34,274 nt of DNA from Verrucomicrobiota bacterium (GCA_016235545.1 JACRKB010000214.1:1-34274), one strand, 5' to 3'. Positions 19,795-29,036 are shown, counted from the stretch's first letter. Notes: generated from the sequence alone by a model not told the origin. Made by a program: numbers and translations.

Positions 19795-21750
19795 TCAGTT
19801 CAAACTGGCAAGGATTGAAGTCCTCTGCACGCCGTCGCGCTCGCGCTTCTGGAGCGCCTCGTAAATTTTCTTTGCCACCGGCGCGCAGGTTTTGCCACCG
19901 GAGGCGCCGCTCTCGACCATCACCACGACCGCCCACTTGGGCCGGTCCACCGGCGCGAAGGACGCGAACCACGTCGTCTTGTCCACCATCTTGCCTCCGC
20001 GCTCGACTTCCGCCGTGCCGGTCTTGCCGCCGATCTTCAGGCCGGGCACTGCGGCGTCGCGCCCGGTGCCGCCGGCCTCCTCCACATCCGCGAGCATGGC
20101 CTCGTGAATCAAGCGGAGGTTCTCGGGCTTCACTCCGAGTTCATCGCGCACGCGGGCGGGGAACTGGGACACTTTGGCGCCGGACTGCGGGTCGCTTGGC
20201 TCCAGCCGCAGGACCAGGCGCGGCCAGAAAACTTTTCCTCCATTCGCCACGGCGGCGGTCAGCACGGCCATTTGAAGCGGGCTGACGGAGACCTTGCCCT
20301 GGCCGATGGCAAGGTTCGCCGTGTCGCCGGGCTGCCACCTGCGCACGAGGTCTGTCTGGTCGGGGAAATCCCCTGCCGTCTCCTGGCGTGGCAGCAGGCC
20401 GGTGCGCTCGCCGAGGTGGAATTTCTCGCCGAGCATGATCATCTTCTGAAGCACGCCGGGCTTGAGCGCGTGGTGGATGAAGTAGGAATTGGAGGAGTGC
20501 ACCAGCGCCTTCTTGAAGCTGTAGGGGCCGGGCGAAACGGTGTCGTCGATCTTGCGGTTGCCGACATGGATGCAGCCTTTGCCGGGACGCGTCGGGTCGG
20601 CCTCGACGTTGTAGATCGCCTTCGGATCGAGTGCCTCCATCTCAAGGGCCGCCAGGCCGGTGAGCATCTTGAGGATTGATCCGGGGTGGTAGTTCTCCTG
20701 CGTGGCGCGGTTGAGCAGCGGCTTCTGGACGGGATGGTTCAGCACGTTGGTCCAATGCTCCGCGGAGATTCTGCCCATGAATTCAGCCGGCTCAAAGTCA
20801 GGGGCGGAGGCCATCGCCAGCACCTCGCCGGTCTGCACGTCCAGCACCACTGCGGCACCACGCGTCTGCGCGCCAAAGTGCGTCGTGATCAGGGCGCGCT
20901 CGACGGTTTGCTGGAGCTTGAAGTCGAGCGTGAGCACGAGGTTGTCGCCCGGCTCCGGCACGCGGAGCACCGTCTCCTGCTGGCGGTAGCCGAGGCGGTT
21001 CACGGTCATGGACTTGGTTCCGGCCAGGCCGCGCAACTGCGAGTCGAAGATGCCTTCGAGGCCCGCCATGCCCTTCCAGTCCGGCAGGCGATAGTGGTAG
21101 AAGGCATCCTCCTCGTCCTGTGAGCTGTTGTCGGTGTGCAGCATTCCCAGCACATGGGCGGCCAGCGAGCCGTGCGGATAGACTCGCAGCGGCTGGATTT
21201 CCAAGTCGAGTCCGGGGAAGACTCCAGGCCGCTCGGCAAAGCGTGCGACCTGCACGGCGTTGAGGTTTTGCAAAATGGAAATCGGCAGCGCGCGGACCTC
21301 GCTGTAGTGGCGCTGGAACTTCTTCTGGTCAATCACCTGCGGCTGCTGGAGCCAGTCACCCACCTGTGTGGTGATGTTGCTGACGACGTGGTAGCGGGCG
21401 GTCCACTCCAGCGCCTCGCGCTCGCTGCGGGTGAGCCTCGCGCCGACTGGGCGCAGCCTCATGTATTCGGCGTGGAAATGCTTGCCCAGCTCGGCGAGGT
21501 AAAGCTCGATGTTGTAAGTGGGGCGGTTCTCGGCGAAGGGCTGGCCGTTGCGATCCAGGATTTTTCCGCGCACTGCCGGCATGCGGACGGTGCGCATCGC
21601 CTGATCCTCGAGGCTCTCGGCGAACTTCTTGGAGGAGAACACCTGCACATACCAAAGCCCCGCCAGGAGCACTGTGAAGCCCGCCGCCAGCACGAGCGCG
21701 ACCACGCGGAGTTGCGAGTCGGGCTGCTTGATGGGGGCAATTTGAAACAT
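19795..21750 (-). CDS. mrdA: Penicillin-binding protein 2, peptidoglycan transpeptidase
   Basis: This 651-residue class B penicillin-binding protein cross-links the lateral wall and partners RodA. It has one N-terminal membrane anchor (about 15-37), the dimerisation region with RGKILDRNGQPFAENRPTYNI, and the transpeptidase domain with the three active-site motifs: S358-I-L-K361, S419-S-N421 and K576-T-G578. GGKTGTAEVE and the ANLAIGQGKVSVSPLQMA segment are typical of PBP2. Start ATG 21750 gives a short cytoplasmic tail of about 14 residues; no Shine-Dalgarno is visible. It lies between mreD and rodA, with repeat-filled gaps of 165 and 205 bases on the two sides. Confidence 0.95.
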   Translation of the reverse strand: MFQIAPIKQPDSQLRVVALVLAAGFTVLLAGLWYVQVFSSKKFAESLEDQAMRTVRMPAVRGKILDRNGQPFAENRPTYNIELYLAELGKHFHAEYMRLRPVGARLTRSEREALEWTARYHVVSNITTQVGDWLQQPQVIDQKKFQRHYSEVRALPISILQNLNAVQVARFAERPGVFPGLDLEIQPLRVYPHGSLAAHVLGMLHTDNSSQDEEDAFYHYRLPDWKGMAGLEGIFDSQLRGLAGTKSMTVNRLGYRQQETVLRVPEPGDNLVLTLDFKLQQTVERALITTHFGAQTRGAAVVLDVQTGEVLAMASAPDFEPAEFMGRISAEHWTNVLNHPVQKPLLNRATQENYHPGSILKMLTGLAALEMEALDPKAIYNVEADPTRPGKGCIHVGNRKIDDTVSPGPYSFKKALVHSSNSYFIHHALKPGVLQKMIMLGEKFHLGERTGLLPRQETAGDFPDQTDLVRRWQPGDTANLAIGQGKVSVSPLQMAVLTAAVANGGKVFWPRLVLRLEPSDPQSGAKVSQFPARVRDELGVKPENLRLIHEAMLADVEEAGGTGRDAAVPGLKIGGKTGTAEVERGGKMVDKTTWFASFAPVDRPKWAVVVMVESGASGGKTCAPVAKKIYEALQKRERDGVQRTSILASLN

Positions 21751-21767
21751 GGGTCAGGCGACCAGGG

Positions 21768-21917
21768 AGCCACAGATGGCCACGGATGACCACAGTCGCA
21801 GGAGGAGTGGACTGATTCGGAGGGCGGGAGGGCAGGAGGAAACCAGCAGGCTGCGGGCTTTGTTTCCTGCCTTCCTGCTCTCCATGTGAAATGTCTTTCC
21901 GATGTTCATCTGTGGCT
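21768..21917. repeat. 150-base element bounded by AGCCACAGATG arms in the mreD-mrdA gap
   Basis: AGCCACAGATG (21768-21778) and its exact reverse complement (21907-21917) bound nearly the whole gap between mreD and mrdA. The interior has further imperfect pairing (GCAGGAGGAAAC with GTTTCCTGC). The right arm overlaps the mreD stop codon (21916-21918). Confidence 0.75.
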
Positions 21918-22467
21918 AAAATTTCGTCCGCTTGATTTCGCGAGTGGCGCGGTATTGGGACTCGGAGAGCGGCTGGTAGCTGAACCAGCGGCCAAGTTGC
22001 GCGAAGAGGCGGAATGCGAGCGGAGTCGCCACTGCGCCGCCCAGCGCCATCACGAGCCATTGCCCCAGCAGCCGCCCTGTCAAAGGCACGGGTTGGTGCG
22101 AGAATATCAGCGCAAGCACGACGGACGCGGGCACCAGTGCACTGGCCAGTAAGCCCGTCATCACCTGCGCGTAGGTCTGATCTCGCAGCACGAGGTCGCG
22201 CTTGTAATGGAGCAGGGTTCCGGCGAGCGCCAGCGCGACGGTTGTGACTCCCAGCGGGTTTGCGGAGAAGGAATCCAGCATCAGCCCGCCGCAGATGGCG
22301 AGCAGCGCCACGCTCGACAGCGAGGAGGACAATGCAACATAGACCATGAGCGCCGGCAGCAGGCTGACTTGCGCGCCAAACCAGTTGCGGAAGCCGTTGA
22401 AGGAAACCTCGAAGGCGACCGCGAGCCACGCGGCGAGCAGGGTGGAGATGGTTTCGAGGCGGTTCAC
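21916..22467 (-). CDS. mreD: Rod shape-determining membrane protein MreD
   Basis: This 183-residue inner-membrane protein of the elongation complex has five to six hydrophobic stretches (for example LLAAWLAVAFEV, LLPALMVYVALSSSLSSVALLAICGG, GVTTVALALAGTLL, VMTGLLASALVPASVVLALIFS and WLVMALGGAVATPLAFRLF). The sequence is poorly conserved in this family, so the call rests on topology, length and position between mreC and mrdA. I chose GTG 22467 (VNRLETISTLL). The frame stays open to a GTG at 22548, but that extension is a translation of a repeat element (GTGVPQLRTQYSERK). The stop codon TAG lies in the arm of the next repeat. Confidence 0.85.
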   Translation of the reverse strand: MNRLETISTLLAAWLAVAFEVSFNGFRNWFGAQVSLLPALMVYVALSSSLSSVALLAICGGLMLDSFSANPLGVTTVALALAGTLLHYKRDLVLRDQTYAQVMTGLLASALVPASVVLALIFSHQPVPLTGRLLGQWLVMALGGAVATPLAFRLFAQLGRWFSYQPLSESQYRATREIKRTKF

Positions 22468-22491
22468 AAAATCTGTTTTGCGTTCAGAGTA

Positions 22492-22580
22492 TTGAGTTCT
22501 GAGCTGGGGAACGCCGGTGCCGACGCATCGTCCAGAATGTCCGAGCACCCAACTCGGAACTCAAAACTCAAAACTCGGAA
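22492..22580. repeat. Inverted repeat in the mreC-mreD gap
   Basis: TTGAGTTCTGAGCTGGG (22492-22508) is inverted at 22548-22564 with two mismatches. It is followed by the tandem words AACTCAAAACTCAAAACTCGGAAC. The same words appear in the second tsaD insertion. It occupies nearly all of the 121 bases between mreC and mreD. Confidence 0.72.
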
Positions 22581-22588
22581 CAGTGTCT

Positions 22589-23425
22589 TCATTGCGCGAC
22601 GACCCATACCTGGTCCAGTGCGTTGAGGTTGACGGCCAGTTTGAGGCGCGCTTCCTGGTAGAGGCCGAAGCCGACGCTGCGCACGTCCACGATTTCGCCG
22701 ATGCGGATGCCCGCCGGGAACACGCCGCCCAGTCCGCTGGTGAGCACTTGGTTTCCGGGCTTTAACTCCAGTCCGCTTGTCACGATGGACTGGCCGGGTT
22801 TGACCGGGCTGCCGCGTGACAGGTAGGTGAGCGTCACGATGGCGGGGTCGGCTGCGTAGGGCATCACGACGCCGTTCTCCTTGGTCTCCTCCACCCGGGC
22901 GGCGACGCGGCAATTCTGGTCACCGAGCAGCACGACTTGGGAGCGTGTCGCCCCGACGGTGGAGACGCGGCCCGCGAGGCCTTCGGGTGTGATGACCGGC
23001 ATGTCCACGCGCACGCCGTCCTTGCTGCCCACGTCGATGAACACGGTGCGCCACCAGTTGGCGGGGTCGCGGGCGATGACGCGCGCGGGCTTGAGCTTCC
23101 ACGGCGAGCGGGCGGGGAAGCCGGCCTGTCTGCGGAGGCGGTCGTTCTCCCGTGCAGCCTCCTGCGCTTGGGCGATGGAGAACTCCAGTTTTTGCTTTTC
23201 CGCGCGCAGTTGCTCCAACTCGCGCACAAGGTCATCGCGTGGAACGACGGCGTTGCCCGCGCGGCGGGCGACGCTCTGGGTGGATTCCGTGAGGCCGAAG
23301 AGCGGGAGGAACAACCCCGTGAGAGCGAGCTTGACCCGGCTGGCGGCAGCATCGGGGAGGCTGAGAAATATCAGCCCCGCCAGCGCCACGATTCCGAGCG
23401 CGATATATTGCGGCTTGCGCAGCAT
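22589..23425 (-). CDS. mreC: Rod shape-determining protein MreC
   Basis: This 278-residue periplasmic scaffold of the elongation machinery links MreB and MreD with the penicillin-binding proteins. It has one N-terminal membrane helix (about 8-26), a coiled coil (about 66-100, ELEQLRAEKQKLEFSIAQAQEAARENDRLR) and the beta-barrel core with ARVIARDPANWWRTVFIDVGSKDGVRVDMPVITPEGLAGRV. VTSGLGGVFPAGIRIGEIVDV, a conserved MreC motif, follows. It starts 25 bases after the mreB stop, consistent with one operon. It is full length. Confidence 0.95.
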   Translation of the reverse strand: MLRKPQYIALGIVALAGLIFLSLPDAAASRVKLALTGLFLPLFGLTESTQSVARRAGNAVVPRDDLVRELEQLRAEKQKLEFSIAQAQEAARENDRLRRQAGFPARSPWKLKPARVIARDPANWWRTVFIDVGSKDGVRVDMPVITPEGLAGRVSTVGATRSQVVLLGDQNCRVAARVEETKENGVVMPYAADPAIVTLTYLSRGSPVKPGQSIVTSGLELKPGNQVLTSGLGGVFPAGIRIGEIVDVRSVGFGLYQEARLKLAVNLNALDQVWVVAQ

Positions 23426-23450
23426 GGCCCGCAGAGATGCGGGCGAACGG

Positions 23451-24479
23451 TCAGCTAGTGCTGGAGGTGGCGACGCGCTTGAGGAACGCGAGTTCTTGGA
23501 GGACGCGCCCGGTGCCTTCGGCCACGGCGGTCAGCGGATCGTCGGCAATGTGGACGGGCAAACCCGTCTCCTGCGCGACAAGCCGGTCAATGTTCCGCAA
23601 CAACGCGCCGCCGCCAGCCATGACGATGCCGCGGTCAATCAAGTCCGCGGACAGTTCAGGGGGGCAGCGTTCCAGCGTGATGCGAACCGACTCCAAGATG
23701 CTCGATAACGGTTCCTTCAAGGCTTCGCGAATCTCTTCTGAGCGGATGGTGATGGTCTTGGGAAGTCCCGCGCTCAAGTCGCGGCCCTTGACTTCCATCG
23801 TGAGTTCCTGCTCCAGCGGATAGGCTGATCCAACGCGGATTTTTATTTCCTCCGCAGTCCGTTCGCCAATCATCAAATTGTAAGTGCGCTTCATGTGCGC
23901 GACGATCGTCTCGTCAAACTCGTCCCCGCCCACGCGGAGACTCCGGCTGAACACAATGCCCGCGAGTGAGATGATCGCGATCTCGCATGTGCCGCCGCCA
24001 ATATCCACGATCATGTTGCCCGCCGGCTCATGCACCGGCAGGCCCACGCCAATGGCCGAAGCCATCGGCTGTTCGATCAGATAGACCTCACGTGCCCCGG
24101 CATGGGTGGCCGAGTCCTTCACCGCGCGGCGTTCAACCTCGGTGATGCCAGAAGGCACCGCCACGACAACGCGCGGCGCGATCAGCTTGCGGTGGTGAAC
24201 CTTTTGTATGAAGTGCCGCAGCATTGCCTCCGTGATCTCGAAGTCGGCGATGACGCCGTCCTTCATCGGCCGGATGGCGAGAATATTTCCGGGCGTGCGG
24301 CCCAGCATCCGCTTGGCCTCCTCTCCGACGGCGAGAACGTTGGTCGTCCCTGCTTGAATCGCGACGACGGAGGGTTCCCGCAGGACGATGCCCTGATCGC
24401 GCACGTAAACCAAGGAGTTGGCAGTTCCGAGGTCTATCCCGATGTCGTTGGAGAACAGGCTTTTAAGTTGCGACAGCAT
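23451..24479 (-). CDS. mreB: Rod shape-determining actin homologue MreB
   Basis: This 342-residue cytoplasmic actin-like ATPase forms membrane-bound filaments that direct lateral wall synthesis. The nucleotide-binding motifs are [15 protein letters not shown] (phosphate 1), [18 protein letters not shown] (phosphate 2) and [15 protein letters not shown] (adenosine). Also typical are [25 protein letters not shown] and [18 protein letters not shown]. The N-terminal [11 protein letters not shown] may act as a membrane-contact segment. Its presence with mreC, mreD, mrdA and rodA indicates a rod-shaped cell or one that grows by lateral wall insertion. It is the first gene of the cluster and is divergent from the prenyl synthase gene. 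Confidence 0.97.
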   Translation of the reverse strand: MLSQLKSLFSNDIGIDLGTANSLVYVRDQGIVLREPSVVAIQAGTTNVLAVGEEAKRMLGRTPGNILAIRPMKDGVIADFEITEAMLRHFIQKVHHRKLIAPRVVVAVPSGITEVERRAVKDSATHAGAREVYLIEQPMASAIGVGLPVHEPAGNMIVDIGGGTCEIAIISLAGIVFSRSLRVGGDEFDETIVAHMKRTYNLMIGERTAEEIKIRVGSAYPLEQELTMEVKGRDLSAGLPKTITIRSEEIREALKEPLSSILESVRITLERCPPELSADLIDRGIVMAGGGALLRNIDRLVAQETGLPVHIADDPLTAVAEGTGRVLQELAFLKRVATSSTS

Positions 24480-24936
24480 GAAATGCGCTTAGTAGGGAGT
24501 GAGCGTAGGGGGCCATCGGTGCCTGGGCAAGTCATTTCAAGGCGCACGAGGCATCTCTGTTTTTTGCAAAGAAGAAGAGATTCCGCCCTGCGCCTCCCCC
24601 GAGTTCTGCTATTGAGGCGGAGGGCGGATTGGGAGGGTCGGTTTTGGAGAGGCTTTCTTCACTGGGCCAGGGGCAAAGGTCACCACTATACGCACTCTTG
24701 AGGAGATCAGGTGGATAACCCCGAGCAACTCCACGCGTTCACTTCGCAAAAGAATCGAATCAGTGGTCGAGCAACGGAAGTCGGGTTTAGAAGCAGGATT
24801 ACGGGCAGGAGGGGAGCCGCCACGCGATTACAAGAAAGTGAAATGCGCCCCGCTTCAAGGCCGGAAACCGTCCGCCGCCAGCGCCTCCCCGAACTCCCGC
24901 TTGCGCCGCCTCCGCCCTTCTCCTACAACCACGCGC
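24480..24936. other. 457-base divergent region between mreB and the prenyl synthase gene
   Basis: No credible gene is visible. The region must hold the mreB promoter on the minus strand and the prenyl synthase promoter on the plus strand; I cannot place either with confidence. It contains a strong hairpin (24582-24628) and a weaker ATCTCT/AGAGAT pair (24553-24558, 24576-24581). The prenyl synthase frame is open from 24763, but the stretch before 24937 has no conserved residues. Confidence 0.6.
24582..24628. repeat. Strong hairpin in the mreB leader region
   Basis: The arms 24582-24596 and 24614-24628 pair at 14 of 15 positions around a 17-base loop (CCGCCCTGCGCCTC with GAGGCGGAGGGCGG). It lies about 105-150 bases before the mreB start, in a divergent intergenic region where a terminator is not expected. 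Confidence 0.6.
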
Positions 24937-25863
24937 ATGCCGACGACCGCCACGCGCACAGGTGCGCGTCATCAAAACACTTTTGACCTGAACACTTGGC
25001 TCGACGCCCGCAGCGCTGCTGTCAACGCCGCGCTTGACGCCCTGCTTCCGCCCGAGAAGACCAGGCCAGCCACCATCCACAGGGCGATGCGATATTCGCT
25101 CTTCGCCGGTGGCAAGCGAATGAGACCCGCGCTCACACTCGCCGCTGCGGAGGCCTGCGGCGGTCGCGAGGCGGACGCACTGCCACTCGCCTGTGCCGTC
25201 GAGTGCATCCACACCTACTCGCTCATCCACGACGACTTGCCCGCGATGGACAACGACGACTTCCGCCGGGGCAAGCCGACAAACCACAAAGTTTTCGGCG
25301 AAGGCATCGCCGTGCTGGCAGGCGACGCGCTGCTCACGCAGGCGTTTGAAATAACCGCGCTGGCCAAGGGCTGGACGCGCTATTCCCACCGTGACCTCGT
25401 GCTGGAAGTGGCCAAGGCCAGCGGCTCATTGCAACTCATCGCCGGCCAGGTCGCGGACCTCGAAGGCGAAGGCAAGAAGCTTTCCGAGGCGGATCTCCGC
25501 TACATCCACGAGCGCAAAACAAGCGCGCTGCTCTGCTGTGCCGCACGCCTCGGTGGCATGAGCGCGAACTGCACGCCTGCCCAGCTCCGCGCGCTCACCG
25601 ACTTCGGCTATCACGTCGGCCTCGCGTTCCAGGTCATTGACGACATCCTCGACGTGACTCAGACCAGCGAGCAGCTCGGCAAGACCGCGGGCAAGGACAT
25701 CACCGCGCAGAAGGCGACCTATCCGAGCATCGTGGGCTTGGAGACGAGCCGGAAGATTGCGCAGCGGCTCACCGCCAAAGCCTTCGCCGCGTTAAAGCCA
25801 TTCAAAGGCCGCGCCGCCGCCCTCGAAGCCCTCGCGCACTACCTGCTGGCGCGGGACAAATGA
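24937..25863 (+). CDS. Polyprenyl (farnesyl/geranylgeranyl) diphosphate synthase
   Basis: This 308-residue trans-prenyltransferase condenses isopentenyl diphosphate with allylic diphosphates, feeding quinone, carotenoid or undecaprenyl synthesis. Motifs in order are FAGGKRMRP (58-64), the first aspartate-rich motif IHDDLPAMDNDD (D99, D100, with four residues before the next Asp, as in bacterial farnesyl synthases), GDALLTQAF, RYIHERKTSALL, the second aspartate motif QVIDDILD (D235, D236, D239) and GKTAGKDITAQKATYPSIVG. ATG 24937 gives the usual length; the longer frame from 24763 has an unconserved basic N-terminus. Chain length cannot be fixed by eye, though it is probably an IspA-type C15/C20 enzyme. 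Its stop overlaps an ATG of the next frame (ATGA). Confidence 0.93.
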   Translation: MPTTATRTGARHQNTFDLNTWLDARSAAVNAALDALLPPEKTRPATIHRAMRYSLFAGGKRMRPALTLAAAEACGGREADALPLACAVECIHTYSLIHDDLPAMDNDDFRRGKPTNHKVFGEGIAVLAGDALLTQAFEITALAKGWTRYSHRDLVLEVAKASGSLQLIAGQVADLEGEGKKLSEADLRYIHERKTSALLCCAARLGGMSANCTPAQLRALTDFGYHVGLAFQVIDDILDVTQTSEQLGKTAGKDITAQKATYPSIVGLETSRKIAQRLTAKAFAALKPFKGRAAALEALAHYLLARDK

Positions 25864-25943
25864 TCGCAGGCCGGTGGCGAACCTCCGTCCACCTGCTGCT
25901 GGTGAATCCACCCGCGCCGGCACGGGTCGAACAAACTGATTTT

Positions 25944-28900
25944 ATGCCGACACCACGCCTGTTCCTCGGTTTCACCATCACCGGCCTGCTCGCCGCGTCC
26001 GCCGCCTCCGCCGCGCCAGCGAAGAAGGTGGATTACAACCGCGACATCCGCCCGATTCTCTCCGACAACTGCTTCTTCTGCCACGGCCCCGACGAGAAGA
26101 AGCGCGAGGCGAAGCTCCGTCTCGACGTGCGCGAGGACGCCATCGCGAAGAAGGCCTTCATCCCGGGCAAGCCCGACCAGAGCGAGTTGCTAAAGCGCAT
26201 CTTTACCAAAGACCCGGACGATTTGATGCCGCCGCCGGACTCGCACAAGAAGCTCACCGTCGGGCAGAAGGACTTGTTCAAACGCTGGATTGCCGAGGGC
26301 GCCGGGTATCAGACCCATTGGTCCTATGTGTCCCCGAAGAAGCCCGCCGTGCCCGCCGGCAAGAACGCTGTGGACCATCTCGTCCAGGCGCGGCTGAAGG
26401 AAATCGGCCTGAAGTCCTCGCCCGAGGCCGACCGCCGCACGCTCGCGCGCCGGCTCTACTTTGATTTGCTCGGCCTGCCGCCGAAGCCCGAGGAAGTGGA
26501 CGCCTTCGTGAATGACAAATCCCCCGACGCCTACGCGAAACTCGCCGAGCGACTCCTCTCCTCACCGCACTACGGCGAACGCATGGCCATCGGCTGGCTG
26601 GACGTAGTGCGCTACGCGGACACCATCGGCTACCACTCCGACACGCCGCGCAATGTCTTCCCCTACCGCGACTACGTCATCCGCGCGTTCAACGAGAACA
26701 AGCGCTTCGACCAGTTCACGCGCGAGCAGCTCGCCGGCGACTTGTTTCCCAATGCGTCGCTAGAGACTCGCGTGGCCTCCGCTTTCAACCGCCTCATCCT
26801 CTCCACCGAAGAGGGCGGCGCGCAGCCCAAGGACTACGAGCAGCGCTATCTCACCGACCGCGTCCGCGCCGTCGGCACCGTCTGGCTCGCGCAGACCACC
26901 GGCTGCGCGCAATGCCACGACCACAAGTTTGACCCCGTGACGCAGCGCGACTTCTACTCCCTCGGCGCGTTCTTCGCCGACATCAAGGAACCCATCGTCG
27001 GCAAGCGCGAGGAAGGCATGCCCGTGCCCAGTGCGCAGGACACGGCGGAAGTCGCTCGGCTCGACGGCGAGGCGACCAAACTCCAGGCGGACTTCGACGC
27101 TCCGCATCCTGAACTCGCCGCCAAGTTCAACGATTGGCAGGACGCCGCCTTCGCCGCCGTGCAGCACGACGCGAAGTGGAAGCCGCTCAAGCCCGCGAAA
27201 GTCGCATCCTCACAAAAGTCGAAGCTCGCTGTGCAGGCCGACGGCTCCGTGCTCGCCAGCGGCAAGGCCCCGGACAAGGACACTTACACCGTGACCGTCA
27301 CGAACGTGCTCAAGGCCATCACGGGCCTGCGCGTCGAGGCGCTGCCGGATGACTCGCTGCCGGCCAAAGGCCCGGGTCGCGGGGCAAACGGGAACTTCGT
27401 GCTCACCGAGGCCGCGGTGAAAGTCCAGGCGGGCAAGGGCAAGGCCGAGTTGGTGAAACTCGCCGCCGCGCGTGCGACCATCGAACAGACCGCCGGTGCG
27501 CCGAATCCCCTCAAGTCGTGGGCCGCCGCGTTCACCATTGATGGCGATGAGAAGGATGCCACGCTCGGCTGGGCCGTGCTGCCGGAGGTCGGCCAGGCGC
27601 AGCATCTCGTTTTGGAGCTGGCCGCGCAGTTGTCCGTCGAGGCGGGTGACACGCTCACGATTGAGCTGCGGCAGAACAGCACGAAGAAGGAGCATTTGCT
27701 CGGCAAATTCCGGCTGGCCACGACGAGCGATATCGAGGCCGCGCGCGGTGCCCACCCAGCCCCTCCCCCGGCGGACATCGCGGCACTTCTGAAGGTCACC
27801 ACCGACAAACGCACCGCGGCGCAGAAGGACAAGTTGTTCGCGCACTTCAAGGCCCTTGCGCCCGAGCTGGCCAAGCTGCGCCAACAGCTCGCCGACGCGA
27901 AGAAGGCAAAGACAGACTACGAGGCGAAGATTCCCAAGTGCATCGTCTCGGTGTCCTCGGAGACCAAGCGCACCGTCCGCATTCTGCCGCGCGGCAACTG
28001 GATGGACGAGAGCGGCACGGTGATGCAGCCCGCGCTGCCGGCATTTCTTCCCGTGTCGCTCAAGAAGAAGCCGAAAGCCGAAGCTCCGCTCACTCGCGCG
28101 GACCTGGCCGAGTGGATAGTGGCGAAGGACAACCCGCTGACCGCGCGCGTTTTCGTGAACCGCCTGTGGAAACAGTTCTTCGGCACCGGCCTCACGAAGA
28201 TGCTCGATGACATGGGGGCGCAGGGCGAGTCGCCGGTGAACCCCGCCCTGCTTGACTGGCTCGCGAGTGAATTCCGTGACAGCGGCTGGGACGTGAAGCA
28301 CATGGTTCGCGTCATTGTGAACAGCGCGACCTACCGGCAGACTTCGGTGGCAACGAAAGAGCAGCAAGCCCGCGACCCTTACAACCGCGAGCACGCCCGC
28401 CAGAGCCGCTGGCGCATCGAGGCCGAGATGGTCCGCGACAATGCGTTGACCGTCGCCGGCCTGCTGAACCCGAAGATTGGCGGCCCGAGCGTGAAGCCTT
28501 ACCAGCCCGACGGCTACTGGGAGAACCTGAACTTCCCCGTGCGCAGCTACGACGCGAGCAAGGGCGAGGACCAGTTCCGCCGCGGTCTCTACACTTGGTG
28601 GCAGCGCAGCTTCCTGCATCCCTCGATGCTCGCCTTCGACGCGCCCAGCCGCGAGGAGTGCGCCGCCGAACGCACGCGCTCGAACATCCCGCAGCAGGCG
28701 CTCGTGCTGCTCAACGACCCGACCTACGTCGAATCCGCCCGCGCCTTCGCCGCGCGCATCGTGAAAGAAGGCAGCGGCGATGCTACCGCCCGCATCACCT
28801 GGGCTTGGAAGCAGGCACTCTCCCGCGCTCCGCGTCCCGACGAGCTCGCCACCGCCCGCGCGCTCTTTGACAAGCACCTCGCCCAATACAAGGCCGACAC

Positions 28901-29033
28901 GAAGGCCGCCGAGTCGCTGCTCAAAGTCGGTCTCGCTCCGTTGCCTGCTGCCGCAGACCAGGCCGAACTCGCCGCGTGGACCAGCGTCGCGCGGGTCATC
29001 CTCAACCTGCACGAAACGATTACGCGTTCCTAA
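25944..29033 (+). CDS. Secreted PSCyt1-DUF1549-DUF1553 (Planctomycete cytochrome C-type) protein
   Basis: This 1029-residue exported protein starts at ATG 25944, which gives a clean signal peptide (FLGFTITGLLAASAASAA). An overlapping ATG at 25860 on the prenyl synthase stop would put ~28 unconserved residues before it. The PSCyt1 domain has the haem-binding CFFCH (43-47) within DYNRDIRPILSDNCFFCHGPDEKKR. DUF1549 spans about 145-350 and ends with a second C-x-x-C-H, CAQCHDHKFDPVTQRDFYSLGAFFAD (321-325). A ~350-residue variable middle follows, then DUF1553 (about 740-1000, from LTRADLAEWIVAKDNPLTARVFVNRLWKQFFG). The three-base gap to the DUF1501 gene shows an operon. This pair is a hallmark of Planctomycetota/Verrucomicrobiota; its function remains uncharacterised. 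Confidence 0.93.
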   Translation: MPTPRLFLGFTITGLLAASAASAAPAKKVDYNRDIRPILSDNCFFCHGPDEKKREAKLRLDVREDAIAKKAFIPGKPDQSELLKRIFTKDPDDLMPPPDSHKKLTVGQKDLFKRWIAEGAGYQTHWSYVSPKKPAVPAGKNAVDHLVQARLKEIGLKSSPEADRRTLARRLYFDLLGLPPKPEEVDAFVNDKSPDAYAKLAERLLSSPHYGERMAIGWLDVVRYADTIGYHSDTPRNVFPYRDYVIRAFNENKRFDQFTREQLAGDLFPNASLETRVASAFNRLILSTEEGGAQPKDYEQRYLTDRVRAVGTVWLAQTTGCAQCHDHKFDPVTQRDFYSLGAFFADIKEPIVGKREEGMPVPSAQDTAEVARLDGEATKLQADFDAPHPELAAKFNDWQDAAFAAVQHDAKWKPLKPAKVASSQKSKLAVQADGSVLASGKAPDKDTYTVTVTNVLKAITGLRVEALPDDSLPAKGPGRGANGNFVLTEAAVKVQAGKGKAELVKLAAARATIEQTAGAPNPLKSWAAAFTIDGDEKDATLGWAVLPEVGQAQHLVLELAAQLSVEAGDTLTIELRQNSTKKEHLLGKFRLATTSDIEAARGAHPAPPPADIAALLKVTTDKRTAAQKDKLFAHFKALAPELAKLRQQLADAKKAKTDYEAKIPKCIVSVSSETKRTVRILPRGNWMDESGTVMQPALPAFLPVSLKKKPKAEAPLTRADLAEWIVAKDNPLTARVFVNRLWKQFFGTGLTKMLDDMGAQGESPVNPALLDWLASEFRDSGWDVKHMVRVIVNSATYRQTSVATKEQQARDPYNREHARQSRWRIEAEMVRDNALTVAGLLNPKIGGPSVKPYQPDGYWENLNFPVRSYDASKGEDQFRRGLYTWWQRSFLHPSMLAFDAPSREECAAERTRSNIPQQALVLLNDPTYVESARAFAARIVKEGSGDATARITWAWKQALSRAPRPDELATARALFDKHLAQYKADTKAAESLLKVGLAPLPAAADQAELAAWTSVARVILNLHETITRS

Positions 29034-29036
29034 GCC

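Noticed and set aside
25909-25926. Further copy of the GCCGGCACGGGT repeat before the PSCyt/DUF1553 start
   Set aside because: Only about 12 bases match the 16236-16347 element and the hairpin core is missing, too little to call a copy.
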